Notes: generated by a model not told the origin, from the sequence alone. A DNA stretch of 64,000 nucleotides from Rhizomys pruinosus (GCA_009823505.1 VZQC01006589.1:5242122-5306121), one strand, 5' to 3'. Positions 9,166 through 21,369 are shown, counted from the first letter of the stretch. Made by a program: numbers and translations.

Positions 9166-11289
9166 AGAAAAAGAGATATCAAGTTGGATTATTTTGATGG
9201 ATCCAGACACTTCAATTAAAGAGAGTGCCCTAGGTTTAGGAGAGGAGATTTATAGGAGGTGCTACTCCTGGTGTGACCTGTAGCCTGGGTTCTCTTTTCT
9301 CTGGTAATTTGGGATAAACGGGAGAATGTGGAGGTGAGGTGGAGCTATGTAGAGTAGAGGACATTCTTCATCTGAATTCTTGTTGATCATTGTGTCTGGT
9401 AAATCAGTGTTTAGACACAGAGATCATATAAAATATCAGTTTTCCACTTTTCATATCTATCTTTCCTGTTAGACAGCAGACGGTTTCCCTTGATTCTTAC
9501 AAAATAGATTTATCTGTAGATGGTAATGCAGTGTAGGCTTCCATTCATTGGCCAAAATTCCTCATTAACCATCTTGTATTGAGACCAGAGAGAATTGTAG
9601 TAAAGTATTAGCTTCTTTTTCAATATCCACTTTAGGATAAAACATATTCTATCTCTTGAAGAACCATCCCAGTTAAAGTGCCTATGGTGATTGAATGAAT
9701 TTTCCATGGTGATCCTAAGGCAAGAGATAAGTATTAAAGTCTCTGGAATACAAAAGTATGTCCTCTTTACCTACTTCAAGAGCTCAGAGACATGGCTATT
9801 TTAATGTTCACTTTCCTATATTCTGAATCCCAGTATACGAATGTTTTTATAAACAATCAAAGTGGATAGTATACAAGCTCCCTTCTTGTGCCTTTGTTTC
9901 TATTTTAGGCCAACCATTTTCAAAGGACACTGAGTTTAAAAGCACTAGCATTTTGACATAAAGGAAGCCCTATATCTGACTGGTCTAGAGCTAAAGGGCA
10001 AAGGGGCTGGGTGGATTTCTAGAAAACCATAAGAAAGAAATTCCCATGATTACTTTGCCAAAACTTCTCTCTACATACTGCACTTTTGTATATGTAATCA
10101 TTAGGATGATATGCTGTATTTTCAAAGGAAAACACTTTGCCTTACCAGTGGAACGTGTGAGTCACAATGATCTTAAACATTAAGACAAATGATAAACTAT
10201 TCCTTGGAATTGTAGTTCTGCAGTATATGTCTGGAGAGAGAAAACTGTCCCAGCTGACCAGCTGCTGCCATTTACGAAGCAAGTCTTGTTACCATAAAGT
10301 CAGTAGGATCCTTCTCCTGGGAAGCAGTTGAGTTCAGTGTGAGCTGAGGGAATAACAATGTCCAGAGATGAATGAATTTTTTTTACACAAAACTTCATCA
10401 AGGCAAGAGAATACGTCTTTTTATCTGTATGTCCTATGTAGAGATTTTCATGAAATATTACCAGAACAATTCATTTTGTTTCTGAGTATTTTGTGATGCT
10501 GGTGAATGCTTTGGGTCAGCTACACAGTCACTGGAGTTCAGTTATAATAGGAATACATAAAATGGCTCCAAATGCTCCACATGTTTTCTTTAATTGCATT
10601 TCCATGAATATGCTTGAGGGAAAACTTTAGCAGATGTCCTGACAATATGGAACCGTCCTAGAGTTGGTTTTTATAATTCATAGATTGAGAATGTGTTGAG
10701 TGGAAATATGCCTGCTGGAAACATATGTGGCATTGACACTATTTATAGAAACAACTCAGAGTGTGTTGTGGAAAACTTATCTCATTTACAGGAAGTTTGG
10801 GATTTCTTCTCTGTAGTATTGCTCATGCATATTTCTTCTTTCATATTAGCATGCAGCTTACCCAAATGTTAGATTCTGCTTTATTTGAGAACCCCAGTCT
10901 TCTTACTGGGGTCCCTGATACTTCTTTACATCATCTGAGTTGGCAAAATTTTGTCTGCCCTGTATCTCTGGCTCCATTAAGCTCTTGAAAATCTTACATT
11001 TTATGGTTCCATAGCTATCCCACTAGTGGACCATGGATTTTGAGTTTTTGAGATCATTCCTGTCTCATCTTCATTGCATATTTTCATTGACAAGCTTGCC
11101 TTCCTCAAATGCATTAGTATTTCCTCTTGGAAGACATGTACACCATTCAGTGATTAAAAGATTAGAAGTTGTTCTTCATTTTTTCAGAATCTTATCAGAT
11201 TGATGCTGAAAATTCACAAGACATACAGGAGTGTGAATGAGTGCCAGAAATAGTGTTTTACTAATGGTTGTAGATTTCCTACAACTATA
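9166..11289. other. No recognised feature
   Basis: About 2.1 kb with no long frame and no transposon I can name. Confidence 0.4.
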
Positions 11290-11790
11290 TTTTGCTTATA
11301 AAAAGGATTTGTAGTTGAGAGATGCATTAGTATTCTCTTTACCTCCTGTTCCACTATGTTATGTGAGACTTAGGTATACAAGTTACATTATGGATGTGTC
11401 ACTTAGGGCTGGGCATCTCACAGACACTCGTTTTCTGTGTGTGACCAGTTGTAGACCTCTGTAATCGACTCCATCTCTTGCAAAAAGAAGCTTCTTTGAT
11501 GAGTGGTGGCTGCTTTAACTCTCTGTAAATATAAGGATCTCTATTTGGCATACAGTAAAAAATATGTCTAAAGATGTGACAGACACAGCATTTTCTGTAA
11601 GATCTTTGACTACTATAGCCATGTGTATTTGGCTATGTTTACAGTGCCATACATGAGTTCCCTCCAATGGAGAGGCCGTTAAATCCAATTAGATGACTTG
11701 ATTACCCCCAGGATATAAGTGCCACTATTAGACCAATATAGATTGTTGTGGCACTCATCATCAGAGAAGGAGTGGAAATGTAAGAATCCC
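11290..11790 (+). repeat. Diverged muroid interspersed repeat (unnamed)
   Basis: Blocks such as GCAAAAAGAAGCTTCTTTGATGAG, CCAATGGAGAGGCCGTTAAATCC and GTGCCACTATTAGACCAATA resemble a repeat common in murine genomes and partly resemble 16,020-16,490 here. I cannot give a firm family name. Confidence 0.4.
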
Positions 11791-11949
11791 AATGGAGTCT
11801 ACAACTTTGGCCTTCAAGTCTCCTAACACTAGCTGAGTTCTTTTTTTCCTTTCCATCTACTTACCTTTACTCACCAGCTTGAATTGAAGAAAAGGAAAGA
11901 CAATAGGCTTAATATTTTTCAAAATATTTTCTGTGAAAATCATAGCAAA

Positions 11950-12130
11950 TGACTTTTGCATGTGTACAGCTTTCCCAGCCACATGGTGGCTATCGACTGT
12001 CCATAACTCCAGTTCTCGGGGATTAGGCACCCCCTTCTGGCCTCCATGGGCATTGCACAACGCATGTGCACTTGCACCCATTCAGGTAATATATTCATAC
12101 ACAAAAATAATAATATAATGTTTTTAAAAA
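11950..12130 (+). repeat. 5'-truncated B3-type SINE
   Basis: Only the 3' two-thirds remains: CCACATGGTGGCTATCGACTG, CATAACTCCAGTTCTCGGGG, CTTCTGGCCTCCATGGGCAT, ending in an AAAATAATAATA tail. Confidence 0.75.
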
Positions 12131-13129
12131 CAGCAAAAGGACTCTGAGAAGTGAACCACACATAGAACCTGACTGAGCAAATGCCTCTGGTGGCTTGCAC
12201 TGGTCTGTAAGATCTTCCTCTGAGTTTAGACACAGCAGCAATAGGGATTTCTTATGAGCTCAGACATGTCTTGTTTCCTTAGCATTTTATGTCTGGCCTT
12301 TGCACCACAAGTCCTCTTCTGAAGCCTAGACCATAGGAAAAAGAGCACAGAATCATCAAGCAATATGGGCCAAGAACCAAGGAAAAATATAAGACCTAAG
12401 TCTTCCTTGCATGACAATTTGTCTCACTGGACAAAACTCCCAATTGGGGAAAATTCCTGGAGGTGTGTTGCAGATCTCATGAAAGTGTGTTCTCTTCTCC
12501 TCACAGTGATGTCACTTCATGTTTATCAAAAATTTTTGTCCTGTCCTGCTTTATAGAATGATTCTCTTAGCACACAATCTTAGCTCAAATATTTTACACG
12601 AGCTGCTTTGTGTAAACATTTCACTAAAAAGGAGATGACAATCACAGAAGGGGATATAAACTGAAATAAAATATAAGTTAATATAGATAATTACATTTGG
12701 AGACTAAAGTATATTATGAAACTCCTTGATAGCTAAATAAAGCTTAGACAAAAATAACTTTAATAAGATAATACAGCCTTTGAAATGAAGCAGTATCGTA
12801 GGGACCTGTGTTCTTCACATTTCCCCTTCAGAGAGGCCTTAATGCTGTATCTGTGCAACTATGGGCTTTTGTTAAACTTTCAGACCAATGTAAGATGGCA
12901 TAAGGTGATCTTCTAGTGCTTTGGTTCATTCCAAAGTCTAAACTTGCCTGATACTGTGGTACTGTTATCTATAAATCTTGATAGATTTTTAAAATGGTGC
13001 AGTACAAAGATCAAAACCTGATTAAACACTCTTGTTCTCTGGAAATAAAGTAAGTTAATAGTATTTTGATCTGCTTTGTCTCCTCTTGAGAAAAGGTATT
13101 ATAAAAACATTTTCAGAACATTTTATATT
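12131..13129. other. No recognised feature
   Basis: About 1 kb; the frames are all short and overlap on opposite strands. Nothing named. Confidence 0.4.
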
Positions 13130-13164
13130 TACACTTGATCTTAGCCAAAAGGCTGAGAAGTGAT
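13130..13164 (-). pseudogene. U2 snRNA 5'-end pseudogene fragment
   Basis: On the minus strand the sequence begins ATCACTTCTCAGCCTTTTGG and continues through CTAAGATCAAGTGTA. This is the 5' end of U2 spliceosomal RNA with two changes (both consistent with decay of CpG-type sites), and the match stops after about 35 nt. This is the typical form of a short truncated snRNA retro-pseudogene. It lacks the branch-point-binding region and the rest of U2, so it cannot be functional. Confidence 0.85.
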
Positions 13165-15470
13165 GCATGCTATATATAAAAAGAACATTATTCTTTTGGC
13201 TTAAAAAGTTGTTTGCTAAGATAAGAGTGCCTAGATGAACTAAAAAGATTGACATTATCTTACTATTAGCAACAACACTATGCAAGGAGAGTAAGCAAGT
13301 TAGTGCTTGTTGTTTTGTATGTGTGGAGCTTATAAATGTGTGCAGCTTATAAATGTATTTTTTAAAAGACTACAAGCTGAAGCAATGGTCCCTGATTGCA
13401 GAGTGAATTTTTCCTGAAGAGTTCAATGATGATGTTAAATCTGGGTTCAGAATATCCTGTATGTGTGACTTCTTGTCCCATAAGAGGAATAGAGAAAGTA
13501 GATACATTTTGTGTAGAGCAATCTGATGTCTACAAAGTTATGTTGCTTTACTGGGAAAGATCAGCTCTACTCTTAGAACTTTCAAACGGATTAAACAATT
13601 TCTACTCAGCCTATCTAAATGGATCACTCTTAATAAAGTGTTATGATTATGGTTTAATCATTCTTGCAGACTACCTTAGTAGCAGTACCTTTATTGGTAT
13701 TTGATTGACTAATTGGAGCCTGTAATTTCAACATTAAAGTGACCAGCATGTTGCAAAAAAAAAATTATGAACTGTTGCAAGCTTTAGCAACACAAGTGGT
13801 CTGGTAAGGTTTGCTTAGATAATAATAAGCCAGAAAAAAATTGTGAATACTTTTCATGACAACATATTTTAGATTAAATAATTTGTAGTTAATACACTAA
13901 GTTCAAGTACAGCACTCCTGTGTCTTAAGTAGTTAAATGACTCAGGATCTCCAGGGATTTAGAAGTAAGCTCGAAATTTTTTCCTGGAGAATTCCTGATG
14001 ACATACATCTAGTTTCCCAGTGAACCATTGGCGAATTGATTGGTTATTTTCAAATAAATATTGCAAAAAGATAAAAAATTCCCATTAGGGAAATCCAAAT
14101 GATTGCCTGTCTCAGAGGTGCTTGCGTTTGGCATTCCATAGGCCACACACTATGGTGCTCCATGTCTCCGTATAAGGAAACAAAGACTCCCAGCTTAGGT
14201 CGTGGCATGCTCTGACATTCTGAGATGACATTAGAATAGGTTTCTTACACTCTGATTTTAGCTATTTGGTGGACTGAGTCTCATGATGTAGTCCTTGTAT
14301 TTAGCTTTTGGTACTTTAATTGATAAAACATAAGTGCAGTCAGCATAGATTTCTAAAGCAGTATGTTTACTTGTTGGTGTTTTAATGCTTGAGGTTTCTT
14401 ATTTGAATTCAGAAACTGTGCATTTCTAAACGAATTTACTCACCTGGAATGTTGCTCATTCCAGCAAGAAAAACATTTATTAAAGAAAGAAAGTGAGGAT
14501 GGCTGGGTTGTGTTGCAGTACAACTACTTGATGACTTGCTGGATTGTTCAGTCTTTGCTGCTGCATTGTTTTGCTGTTTGATACACCAAGGAAGGTCTCA
14601 AGCACATCTTTCTCAGGAACAGATATAAATGAGGTAGAAGTGCAGACGTGCAGAGCTGCTCCTGTACAGCCTTTCTTAGAGCTCCTTCATGGATCTGAAA
14701 GCTGTGCATTAAAAAAAAATTAAGGGCTTTCAGGAATTGTCATTATTTATGGGTACTAAAGCCAAGAATATAGCCACCACCTTCTCGGGTGTTCCCCTCT
14801 TCCCTTTAGCTGGCTTTTCTGTGTTCCCCAAACCCAGTTTTCAGTCTGTGATCCTATGAAGTTGTTAACTATCCTGATATATTTTCTCTCTGTTTCATTT
14901 TTCTACAATGAGGATTATGCCTTTCAAGTCCCCATATTTCATTCTTGGTTCTGCTTGTAGCATTGTTCTTATTAGAAATGTTACAGGCAAGAAAAACTGC
15001 TGCCCACATGGAAAACAAAGATATTCAGTGTCTGTCTTTTTTGGCTTAATGTCAGTGAACATTCACAGTTGACTTATACAGAGGTTTAGCTTTCCTGATT
15101 GTAAATGTCCCCCTCCATTGAGTTTGTAAATAAGTACAGTTGATTCGAGGATGTGACAAAAGGTCTAAATAAAAAGTGGCAGTTAATGTTGTTATATAAA
15201 ATGGTGATCCCTTCTATTGGCTGGTCCAGAAACCTGGTTACACATTACTGTGATGGAATAATTAACACATTTTGGAAGTTTGCCTATTTGAATTCTCTTT
15301 AGTATCTACACTAATTGCTTGCATATTTTAAGGAGAGAAATCACTATATCAAACAATTTTACCTTGGACAAAACCTGAGTATTAAAATTAGAGCCGTATG
15401 TGTATTATTTAACTAAACCAGAGAAAAAACTTTTAGAAGATTTCATACCAAATATCTTCCTGTAGATCAC
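13165..15470. other. No recognised feature
   Basis: About 2.3 kb of AT-rich DNA. A 102-codon frame at 13,396-13,704 shows no recognisable domain and I treat it as chance. Confidence 0.4.
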
Positions 15471-15547
15471 ATATATAGATATGTATATATACACATATAT
15501 ATATATATACATATACTTATGTATATATGTGTATACATATACATATT
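15471..15547. repeat. (TA/CATA)n low-complexity tract
   Basis: Imperfect TATA/CATATA array with some palindromic character. Confidence 0.9.
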
Positions 15548-15799
15548 TCATAGTGGCATGCCATTAATTTAATTGACTATATTTACCTTAGAAAAAAAAA
15601 AGAAAATTTTATCATATTTGATATATTTTCTCAGGTATTATTAAATTGTTTATTCATAAAATTCTTTGTTCTTTAAAATTACTGATTACTGATTAATTAA
15701 AATTACTAGGGAGCCTCAAAATAGGTAGTTTTATACATGCATACCTCTTTGTTCTATTATGTTGATCCTAAAATGACCTGGATTATTATTCTTTTCACT

Positions 15800-15890
15800 G
15801 ATGTAGGGTCTTGTTATATAGCTCATACTAGCATCAAACTCTGCCTTGCCTTCCTAAGAACATGGAGTTTTAGGTATGTGTCACCATGTG
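15800..15890 (-). repeat. Degenerate B1-like SINE
   Basis: ATGTAGGGTCTTGTTATATAG, GCATCAAACTCTGCCTTGCC, then TAGGTATGTGTCACCATG follow the antisense B1 pattern at low identity. Confidence 0.5.
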
Positions 15891-16019
15891 AGGGTCTGGA
15901 TTATTTCTCTAAGGGTCTATCTAATAAGGAGCTGCTTTTTGAAAATTTCAGTTTAAACTTAGTGCATAGGTATTATCTTGTTTCATAGGCATTACTAACA
16001 GTACTAGAACCAGTTTCTA

Positions 16020-17150
16020 TTAATCCATTAAAAGTGGAGGGAGCATCACCACTCCAAGAAGTTGATCTGTGAAGGGGAGTGTCATTTAGGAAAGGCCCAG
16101 AATATATAGATGGACCTCCTTCAGGTCCTAAGTGAAATTTCAAGAAGAGCAATGCCCATCCATGCTATGATGTTCACTGGTTTGGTCTCATGCAGGCAAC
16201 CACAGCTGCTGTGCGTTGGTACATGGATAAGCCATGTCATGTCCTGAAGTTAACATTTCACAGCTCTTCTCCACATACACCAACTCTTACATTCTTTCTA
16301 CCCCACCCCCATCCCGTGATGTTCCCTCAGCCTTGTATGGGAGGTTTATATAGATGATGAATCTGCTGCTGAGCACTCACAGTTACTTATACATGGCAAT
16401 TTGAAAGTTATGCGTCTTTGCATTCACCTCTTCCCACTGTAAAAAGTATGCTTCTCTGAACAAATTTGAGAGAGACAGAGTTTGGTTATAAACATAGATA
16501 TTGGCTAGGTGTGGTGGCACATGCTTTTAATTCCAGCACTTGGGAGCAGAAGCAGTTGGATCTCTGTGAGTTCAAGGCCAGCCTGTTCAACATAGCAAGT
16601 TCCAGGCTACAGGAAAACCTTGTCTCAAATAGTTCAAAAATAAATAAATAAATAATAAAATAAGTAAATACAGATATTTACAGGCAATTTGACAGCATTG
16701 CAATTCAACAGAACAACAGTAGGTTCTCTCCAAGGACCTGTGATCTCTCCATTCATGGGCTTTTGATCAGGCTTATTGTATCAGGATTGAAATCCCTCCT
16801 ATAGAGCAGGCTTCATATTCACTCAGAAGGTGGTTAGTAACCCCAGAGCTGCTACTACTGCACTGGGCAGATCTCAATAGGTAGATTGGTATTATTACAT
16901 GCAGAGTCTAGTACTAAGTGAAACCATTGCTCTCCTTCCTTGCCCAGCATCCAGGATAGAACCTTCTGACACTGTGAAAGCTAACGAGGGCGAAAACTTC
17001 CTGGTCATTGGAGGTTTAATTGTCCAGGTTCTGTATCAAGAATGAATGTTGTCTTCAGCAATAGGGTCTTAACATCTGGTTATGGTAGGCAAGCAAGAGC
17101 AGAGACAATAGCTTGTGTTGTACTTGGTGCTTCTGAGAACTCCGTCTCCA
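16020..17150 (+). repeat. Diverged muroid interspersed repeat (unnamed), split by B1
   Basis: Blocks TGGTCTCATGCAGGCAACCA, GAGCACTCACAGTTACTT and CACTGTAAAAAGTATGCTTC recall a repeat common in murine genomes. The part beyond the B1 (from 16,663) seems to continue it. Family name uncertain. Confidence 0.4.
16502..16662 (+). repeat. B1 SINE
   Basis: Starts TGGCTAGGTGTGGTGGCACA, with internal GTTCAAGGCCAGCCTG and an AAATAAATAAAT tail. It interrupts the surrounding repeat. Confidence 0.92.
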
Positions 17151-17160
17151 ATAACTCATT

Positions 17161-17186
17161 ACACACACACACACACACACACACAC
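17161..17186. repeat. (CA)n microsatellite
   Basis: Thirteen AC units. Confidence 0.97.
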
Positions 17187-18102
17187 TCGAGTGCATACTT
17201 TAAGAAGGATTTTTACACTGAATTCACTAAATATGCTGATGAAGATATCATCTTTACACAGGAATAATTAAAAGTGTGCTTTAACTTTGCTTTTGAGAGA
17301 TATAGAATTTGTAAAAGTGTTCCTTTATGTCCTAGGTGATTCTTCTAACCATCTCCCTAGTTGAAAAAATACTTTAAGTTTCAAGTGACTGTATTGACTG
17401 GGAATGTGCTATTTAAAAGATCTAGTTTTTGTTAAAGTACTTGTTACAAAGTATTTGTTAAAGTATTTGTTAAAAAACTTCCTAACTGAAAGAACTCATA
17501 GATATAAAATATAGGTAAATAAAATAATTCCTTTTGGCTTTTATAAGACACTGCATGATCTGATGTGAAACCTTCATTAGTGTAATGTGCTTTTTTATTT
17601 TAAAAGAAAGGATCTTCATACTTTACTCTGGGCAATTAAAGTAATAACAAAACAGGGTGTTAAAATATTCACAGCCACAGTCAGTGAGAGCAATCCAAAA
17701 ATTTGAACCAAGATCACATGACAGTTAATGCGTTATTACTTAACATAAACGCATAGGCTTGTTCAAATAAACGCAGTTATTTCCTAGATATTACAGAGAA
17801 ACCGGAGTGTTACTTTGCAGAAGTTGAGACTGAAGACAGTTTTAGCGTCTAAAGATAATGAGAAAACAACATTCTCAATTTAGTTATACCAGAGACAAAA
17901 TAAGACAGAAAATAAAGCAACTTTCAGAGCTTTAACTTTGATGTCAAATTTATCTTTCAGAAATTGGAAGTGCCATAAAGAAGATAGTGCAATTTCCATA
18001 AGTAATATGCTTAAACGCTCTTTGAAAAGTTCTCAGCTCTTCAGTGGTCCTTGAGTATCACTGCTGCACTCAATGTAGTTAAGAAATGATTAGAATATTT
18101 TG
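17187..18102. other. No recognised feature
   Basis: AT-rich; contains a short local repetition of GTTAAAGTA(C/T)TTGTTA near 17,430-17,475. No gene seen. Confidence 0.4.
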
Positions 18103-18107
18103 GTTTG

Positions 18108-18467
18108 TGTGGTGGTTTGAATGATAGTGTCCCCCATAGGCTTTAAGTATTCAGATATTTTGTCCCCAGTTGGTGGCACTCTTCTGGAAGGTCTTAGAAG
18201 GTATGGCTGTGCTGGAGGAAGTATGTCATTGGGGGAGGGCTTAGTGAGTTTAACAAGCCTTGGGGTCTCCAATCTCTCTCTCTCTCTTGACTTTCTGTGC
18301 TCATTGCGAGATGTGAACCTTGGCTCCAACCCCAGCCACCATGCTTCCCGCCACAGTGGACTCTGATTCCCTGGAGCCATCAATCATAAGCTCAAATAAA
18401 CTCTTACTTTTATAAGTTCCCTTGCTCATGGTGGTTTTAGCACAGCAACAGAAAAGTGACTAATGCA
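18108..18467 (+). mobile_element. Solo MaLR-type LTR
   Basis: 360 bp starting TGTGGTGGTTTGAATGATAG and ending GTGACTAATGCA. It has canonical TG...CA ends and a perfect 5-bp target duplication GTTTG (18103-18107 and 18468-18472). AATAAA lies near 18,396. The sequence pattern fits rodent MaLR LTRs (ORR1/MT group, ERV-L-related; name from memory). Related LTRs lie at 35,810 and 58,464. Confidence 0.8.
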
Positions 18468-18473
18468 GTTTGT

Positions 18474-18562
18474 TTTACTAGCCTGCTGGGGTTGCTACAG
18501 TGAAATCTTGTAGACAGAATGGTTTAGAAAACAGAAATTTAGAGCCACTATTTTGGGATCTA
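18474..18562. repeat. Left part of an ancient LTR (host of the ERV-L insertion)
   Basis: TACTAGCCTGCTGGGGTTGC, ACAGAATGGTTTAGAAAACA and GAAATTTA resemble an old mammalian LTR. Its right part appears to resume at 19,643 after the ERV-L piece. Low identity; inferred from layout. Confidence 0.4.
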
Positions 18563-18602
18563 GAAAAAAAAAAATATATATATATATATATGTTTGTTTG
18601 TT

Positions 18603-18642
<40 letters not shown>
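18563..18642. repeat. Compound microsatellite A(n)(TA)n(TTTG)n(TG)n
   Basis: Poly-A, about 9 TA, 4-5 TTTG, then about 17 TG, placed exactly at the terminal end of the second ERV-L LTR, whose last bases it has replaced. Confidence 0.95.
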
Positions 18643-18645
<3 letters not shown>

Positions 18646-19642
18646 TAAAGAGGACTTATTCAATTCACTTAAAGGATAGAGTCTGAATAGTCCAATCATG
18701 GCTGTGCCACACTGGAGAGGCTGAGAACCCCGTAATTGCTCAGTCCACATGGCTGCATGTTTCAGCAGTTCCCTTCTGGTGCTGAAGGCCTAGAGGATTT
18801 CTGGAGAACTAACAGTTCAGTCTATGTTGGAGCCATTTGGAGAAATTGGTTCTAACATCAGCAAATGAATGTCACAGCAGCAAGATAAACTGAAACAAGT
18901 AAGAATGAAGGCAAATACACAAAAAGAAAAGCTCCCTTTACCATGCCATTCTTTATGCATTACTGCCAGAAGGTGAGGCGCACGTTTAGGGTGGGTCTTC
19001 TGGCTTCAAATAATTTGATCAAGAAACTCCCTCACATTTTAGTTAATTCCAGATCCAGTCAAGTTGACAGCCAAGATCACCCACAAGTCCACCCTTGTTG
19101 ACTTGACATTCAATCGCATCTCCTTATATCAGGCTTAATTTCCAAATGACAGTAACAATGTCATAATTTCACTTAACATATTATAACTACCCCATGTACA
19201 ATTGCATACACATTATATATTTTAGCCTAGGTGGTAAGGTCCTTGAGAAATGGTTAGCCTTCTAGTATCTCATAGCCTAAATATAATAATGGAGATTTAT
19301 ACAACCACTACTGTTATCTTAATTATATGATAAAGATGAAACAAACAAAACACAAATATCTTTTTAACATATGTATATATACATGAACAAATATGTTCTT
19401 ACCAAAATGGGACAGAAATGTGTCAGTTACAACTTTCATTTCTGAAATCAGTCATGTGGCCTTAGCTGATATTTATAGCTACCTTCCTCTACTACTCTGT
19501 ATTCCCTCCCCACTCAGCCAGCACTTTAGCAGGTCTTGGCTCTTTCCCTAGAGGATTGACCCACACCTTCATCCCTGAAGAGTCTAGGCTATTTGGCAAC
19601 CTGCCTGGATCGGGTTGTTGCACGTTCCCATTGACCTTAATT
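18643..19642 (-). mobile_element. Second ERV-L 3' end (LTR plus internal 3' part)
   Basis: Co-linear with 560-1562 of this window and in the same orientation: LTR (about 18,643-19,083), non-coding 3' stretch, then the end of the dUTPase region (about 19,470-19,642, matching 1385-1562). It stops abruptly at ATTGACCTTAAT. It is more diverged than the first copy and has no open frame. It sits inside what looks like an older LTR split into 18,474-18,562 and 19,643-19,822. Confidence 0.82.
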
Positions 19643-19822
19643 TCTTTTGAGAATAACAGTCCTTTAGATTAGGGCTCACTCCTATATCAACTGATTTTTC
19701 CTTCAATTACCTTGTTAAAGACCTATCTCCAAATAATAGTCACAATTTTATATGTGGGAGCTTAGGATTTCAATATAGGAATTTGAGGTGTGGAAGAGTG
19801 AGTACACCTCAGTCAACAGCTA
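19643..19822. repeat. Right part of an ancient LTR
   Basis: TAGATTAGGGCTCACTCCTA, ACCTTGTTAAAGACCTATCT, CCAAATAATAGTCACA and GTACACCTCAGTCAACA follow a widespread old mammalian LTR pattern at low identity. Confidence 0.45.
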
Positions 19823-20108
19823 AACAGATACTAACAGTAAATTTTTCAGAATTAAAGGACATAAGCTAGAGAGAAGAAGTTAGAAGAACCACAAAAATGT
19901 GCTGGAGTAGGCTGTTTGTAACTTTTCCAGGAATGCTGCAAAAGAGTCAGTATTAAATGATCCAATATTAAAACTGAAATGTTTACACTGAAAATTGAAT
20001 TCCATTAAAAATGAAGTTACTCTCCACCATTTCCTAATTATTTTACCATATTTAACAATTTCCTATAATATTTGAGTTTTTCTTATTAAAAACTTTATTA
20101 GCATTACT
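19823..20108. other. No recognised feature
   Basis: AT-rich. On the minus strand an AATAAA (TTTATT near 20,094-20,099) lies about 10 bp beyond the end of the frame described next. Confidence 0.4.
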
Positions 20109-20429
20109 TTAAAAAAATAACATGCTCAGAGTGAATAACTTCATGTAGATTGGAGAATTTGAGACTGGAGTGAATGCCAAACATCTTACAGGAACAGCTT
20201 TAAATTTCACAGGATTATTGAAGTTTTGTAGTACAGTTTTGTCAGTAAAAAGAACAAAACCACTTTCATGCACATCCTGAGACTTTTCGAGGGTGTCGTG
20301 GGGAATGTAGTCATTTTGAGAGGGAGGGAAATTGCTGTCCAGCACCAGGAAGTTCTCCGTTCTCCATCTGCTCCACCATTGGCCTACCACCAGAGGAATG
20401 TGGAACCGTAGCTCATTGTCAATGACCAC
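20109..20429 (-). pseudogene. Unrecognised 106-codon frame, possible pseudogene piece
   Basis: Open for 106 codons and protein-like in composition (for example NFPPSQNDYIPHDTLEKSQD and ESGFVLFTDKTVLQNF), with no low-complexity stretch. I do not recognise the family. It ends at a stop about 10-15 bp before a minus-strand AATAAA, which would suit the 3' end of a processed transcript copy, but I see no clear poly(A) tail or flanking duplication. Upstream it runs into the minisatellite at 20,419. Alternatives are a chance open frame or a fragment of an unnamed retroelement. Confidence 0.3.
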
Positions 20430-20671
20430 AGCTCCAGGCTCATATGAGGGGATTACAGCTTCAGCTCACAGTCTGGGACCACAGATCCAGGCTCACAGGA
20501 AGGGACCAAATCTCCAGTTTCCTGAGAAGGGACCACATCTCCAGCTCACCAAAAGGGATCCCAGCTTCACGTTTGCAGGAGAGGACCACAACTCAAGCTC
20601 ATAGGTTCCCAGGAGGGAACACTGTACCAGCTGACAGGAGATGACCACAACTCTGGCTCACGGGGAACTAC
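20419..20671 (+). repeat. 27-bp minisatellite
   Basis: About nine degenerate tandem units of 26-28 bp with the core GGACCACA(T/G)CTCCAGCTCAC followed by AGGAG. Because 27 is a multiple of three, the plus strand stays open and would encode nine-residue periodic peptides of the pattern xAHxxGPxL. I take the open frame as a by-product of the period. Confidence 0.85.
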
Positions 20672-21369
20672 CCCCATTCCAGAATCACAGGAAGGCTCAC
20701 AATTGCAGTAATGCTGATTCCTACCATTTTTCTGTCTTCGTTGCTCATCTACATGATTCTATCTGTGTTTAAGAAAGAGCATCTTGGTTTCTGTGCATCA
20801 AATGGAGGCAAACTGTTTTGAATTTCTCATTAGAGGGCCATCAGTATTAGAGAAAACCATTTATCCCTTTCGCCCCTGGAGACAAATAGATTGTGTGTTT
20901 CCTTTTCACGGGCAAGCATCTTGTTTGCTTTTATTGTTGTTGTTTGTTTGTTTGTTTTTGCATGCTCCTCTTTGGCCATTGTGAGCACTTGTGAGACATG
21001 GAGTCACGTTTTGTCACGGGTAGCCGCTGCTGCCATCTTGGTCCCTAGCTATTTCCTTTTTACTTGCCAAGTCTTTTCTCACCTGCATCTGGCAGTCTGC
21101 CCTTGGTCTTCCTTGGGACTGGTCACTCCTGATGATGACTGGGCCACCATGATCGTGCAGTTCTGTGGCTGACTGCAGGCCTGGCTTTCATGAGAGAAGC
21201 AAGCAGGGGTGCAGTAGGCCAGGATGCTTATTGTACCCCATAATTCTCAAGTTTATGCCTACTGTATTTATATTATATAATGATGTGTTACTTTTCATCT
21301 TACTTTTTATTTGCTTATTTTTTGCTAAATTTTTTTATCAGTAGTGTTTGTAAAAAAATTATGATCTTC
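20672..21369. other. No recognised feature
   Basis: Contains a short (TTG)n run near 20,935-20,960. No gene or named repeat seen. Confidence 0.4.

Noticed and set aside
13396..13704. 102-codon frame
   Set aside because: No domain, AT-rich context, and no splice or promoter context that I can support.
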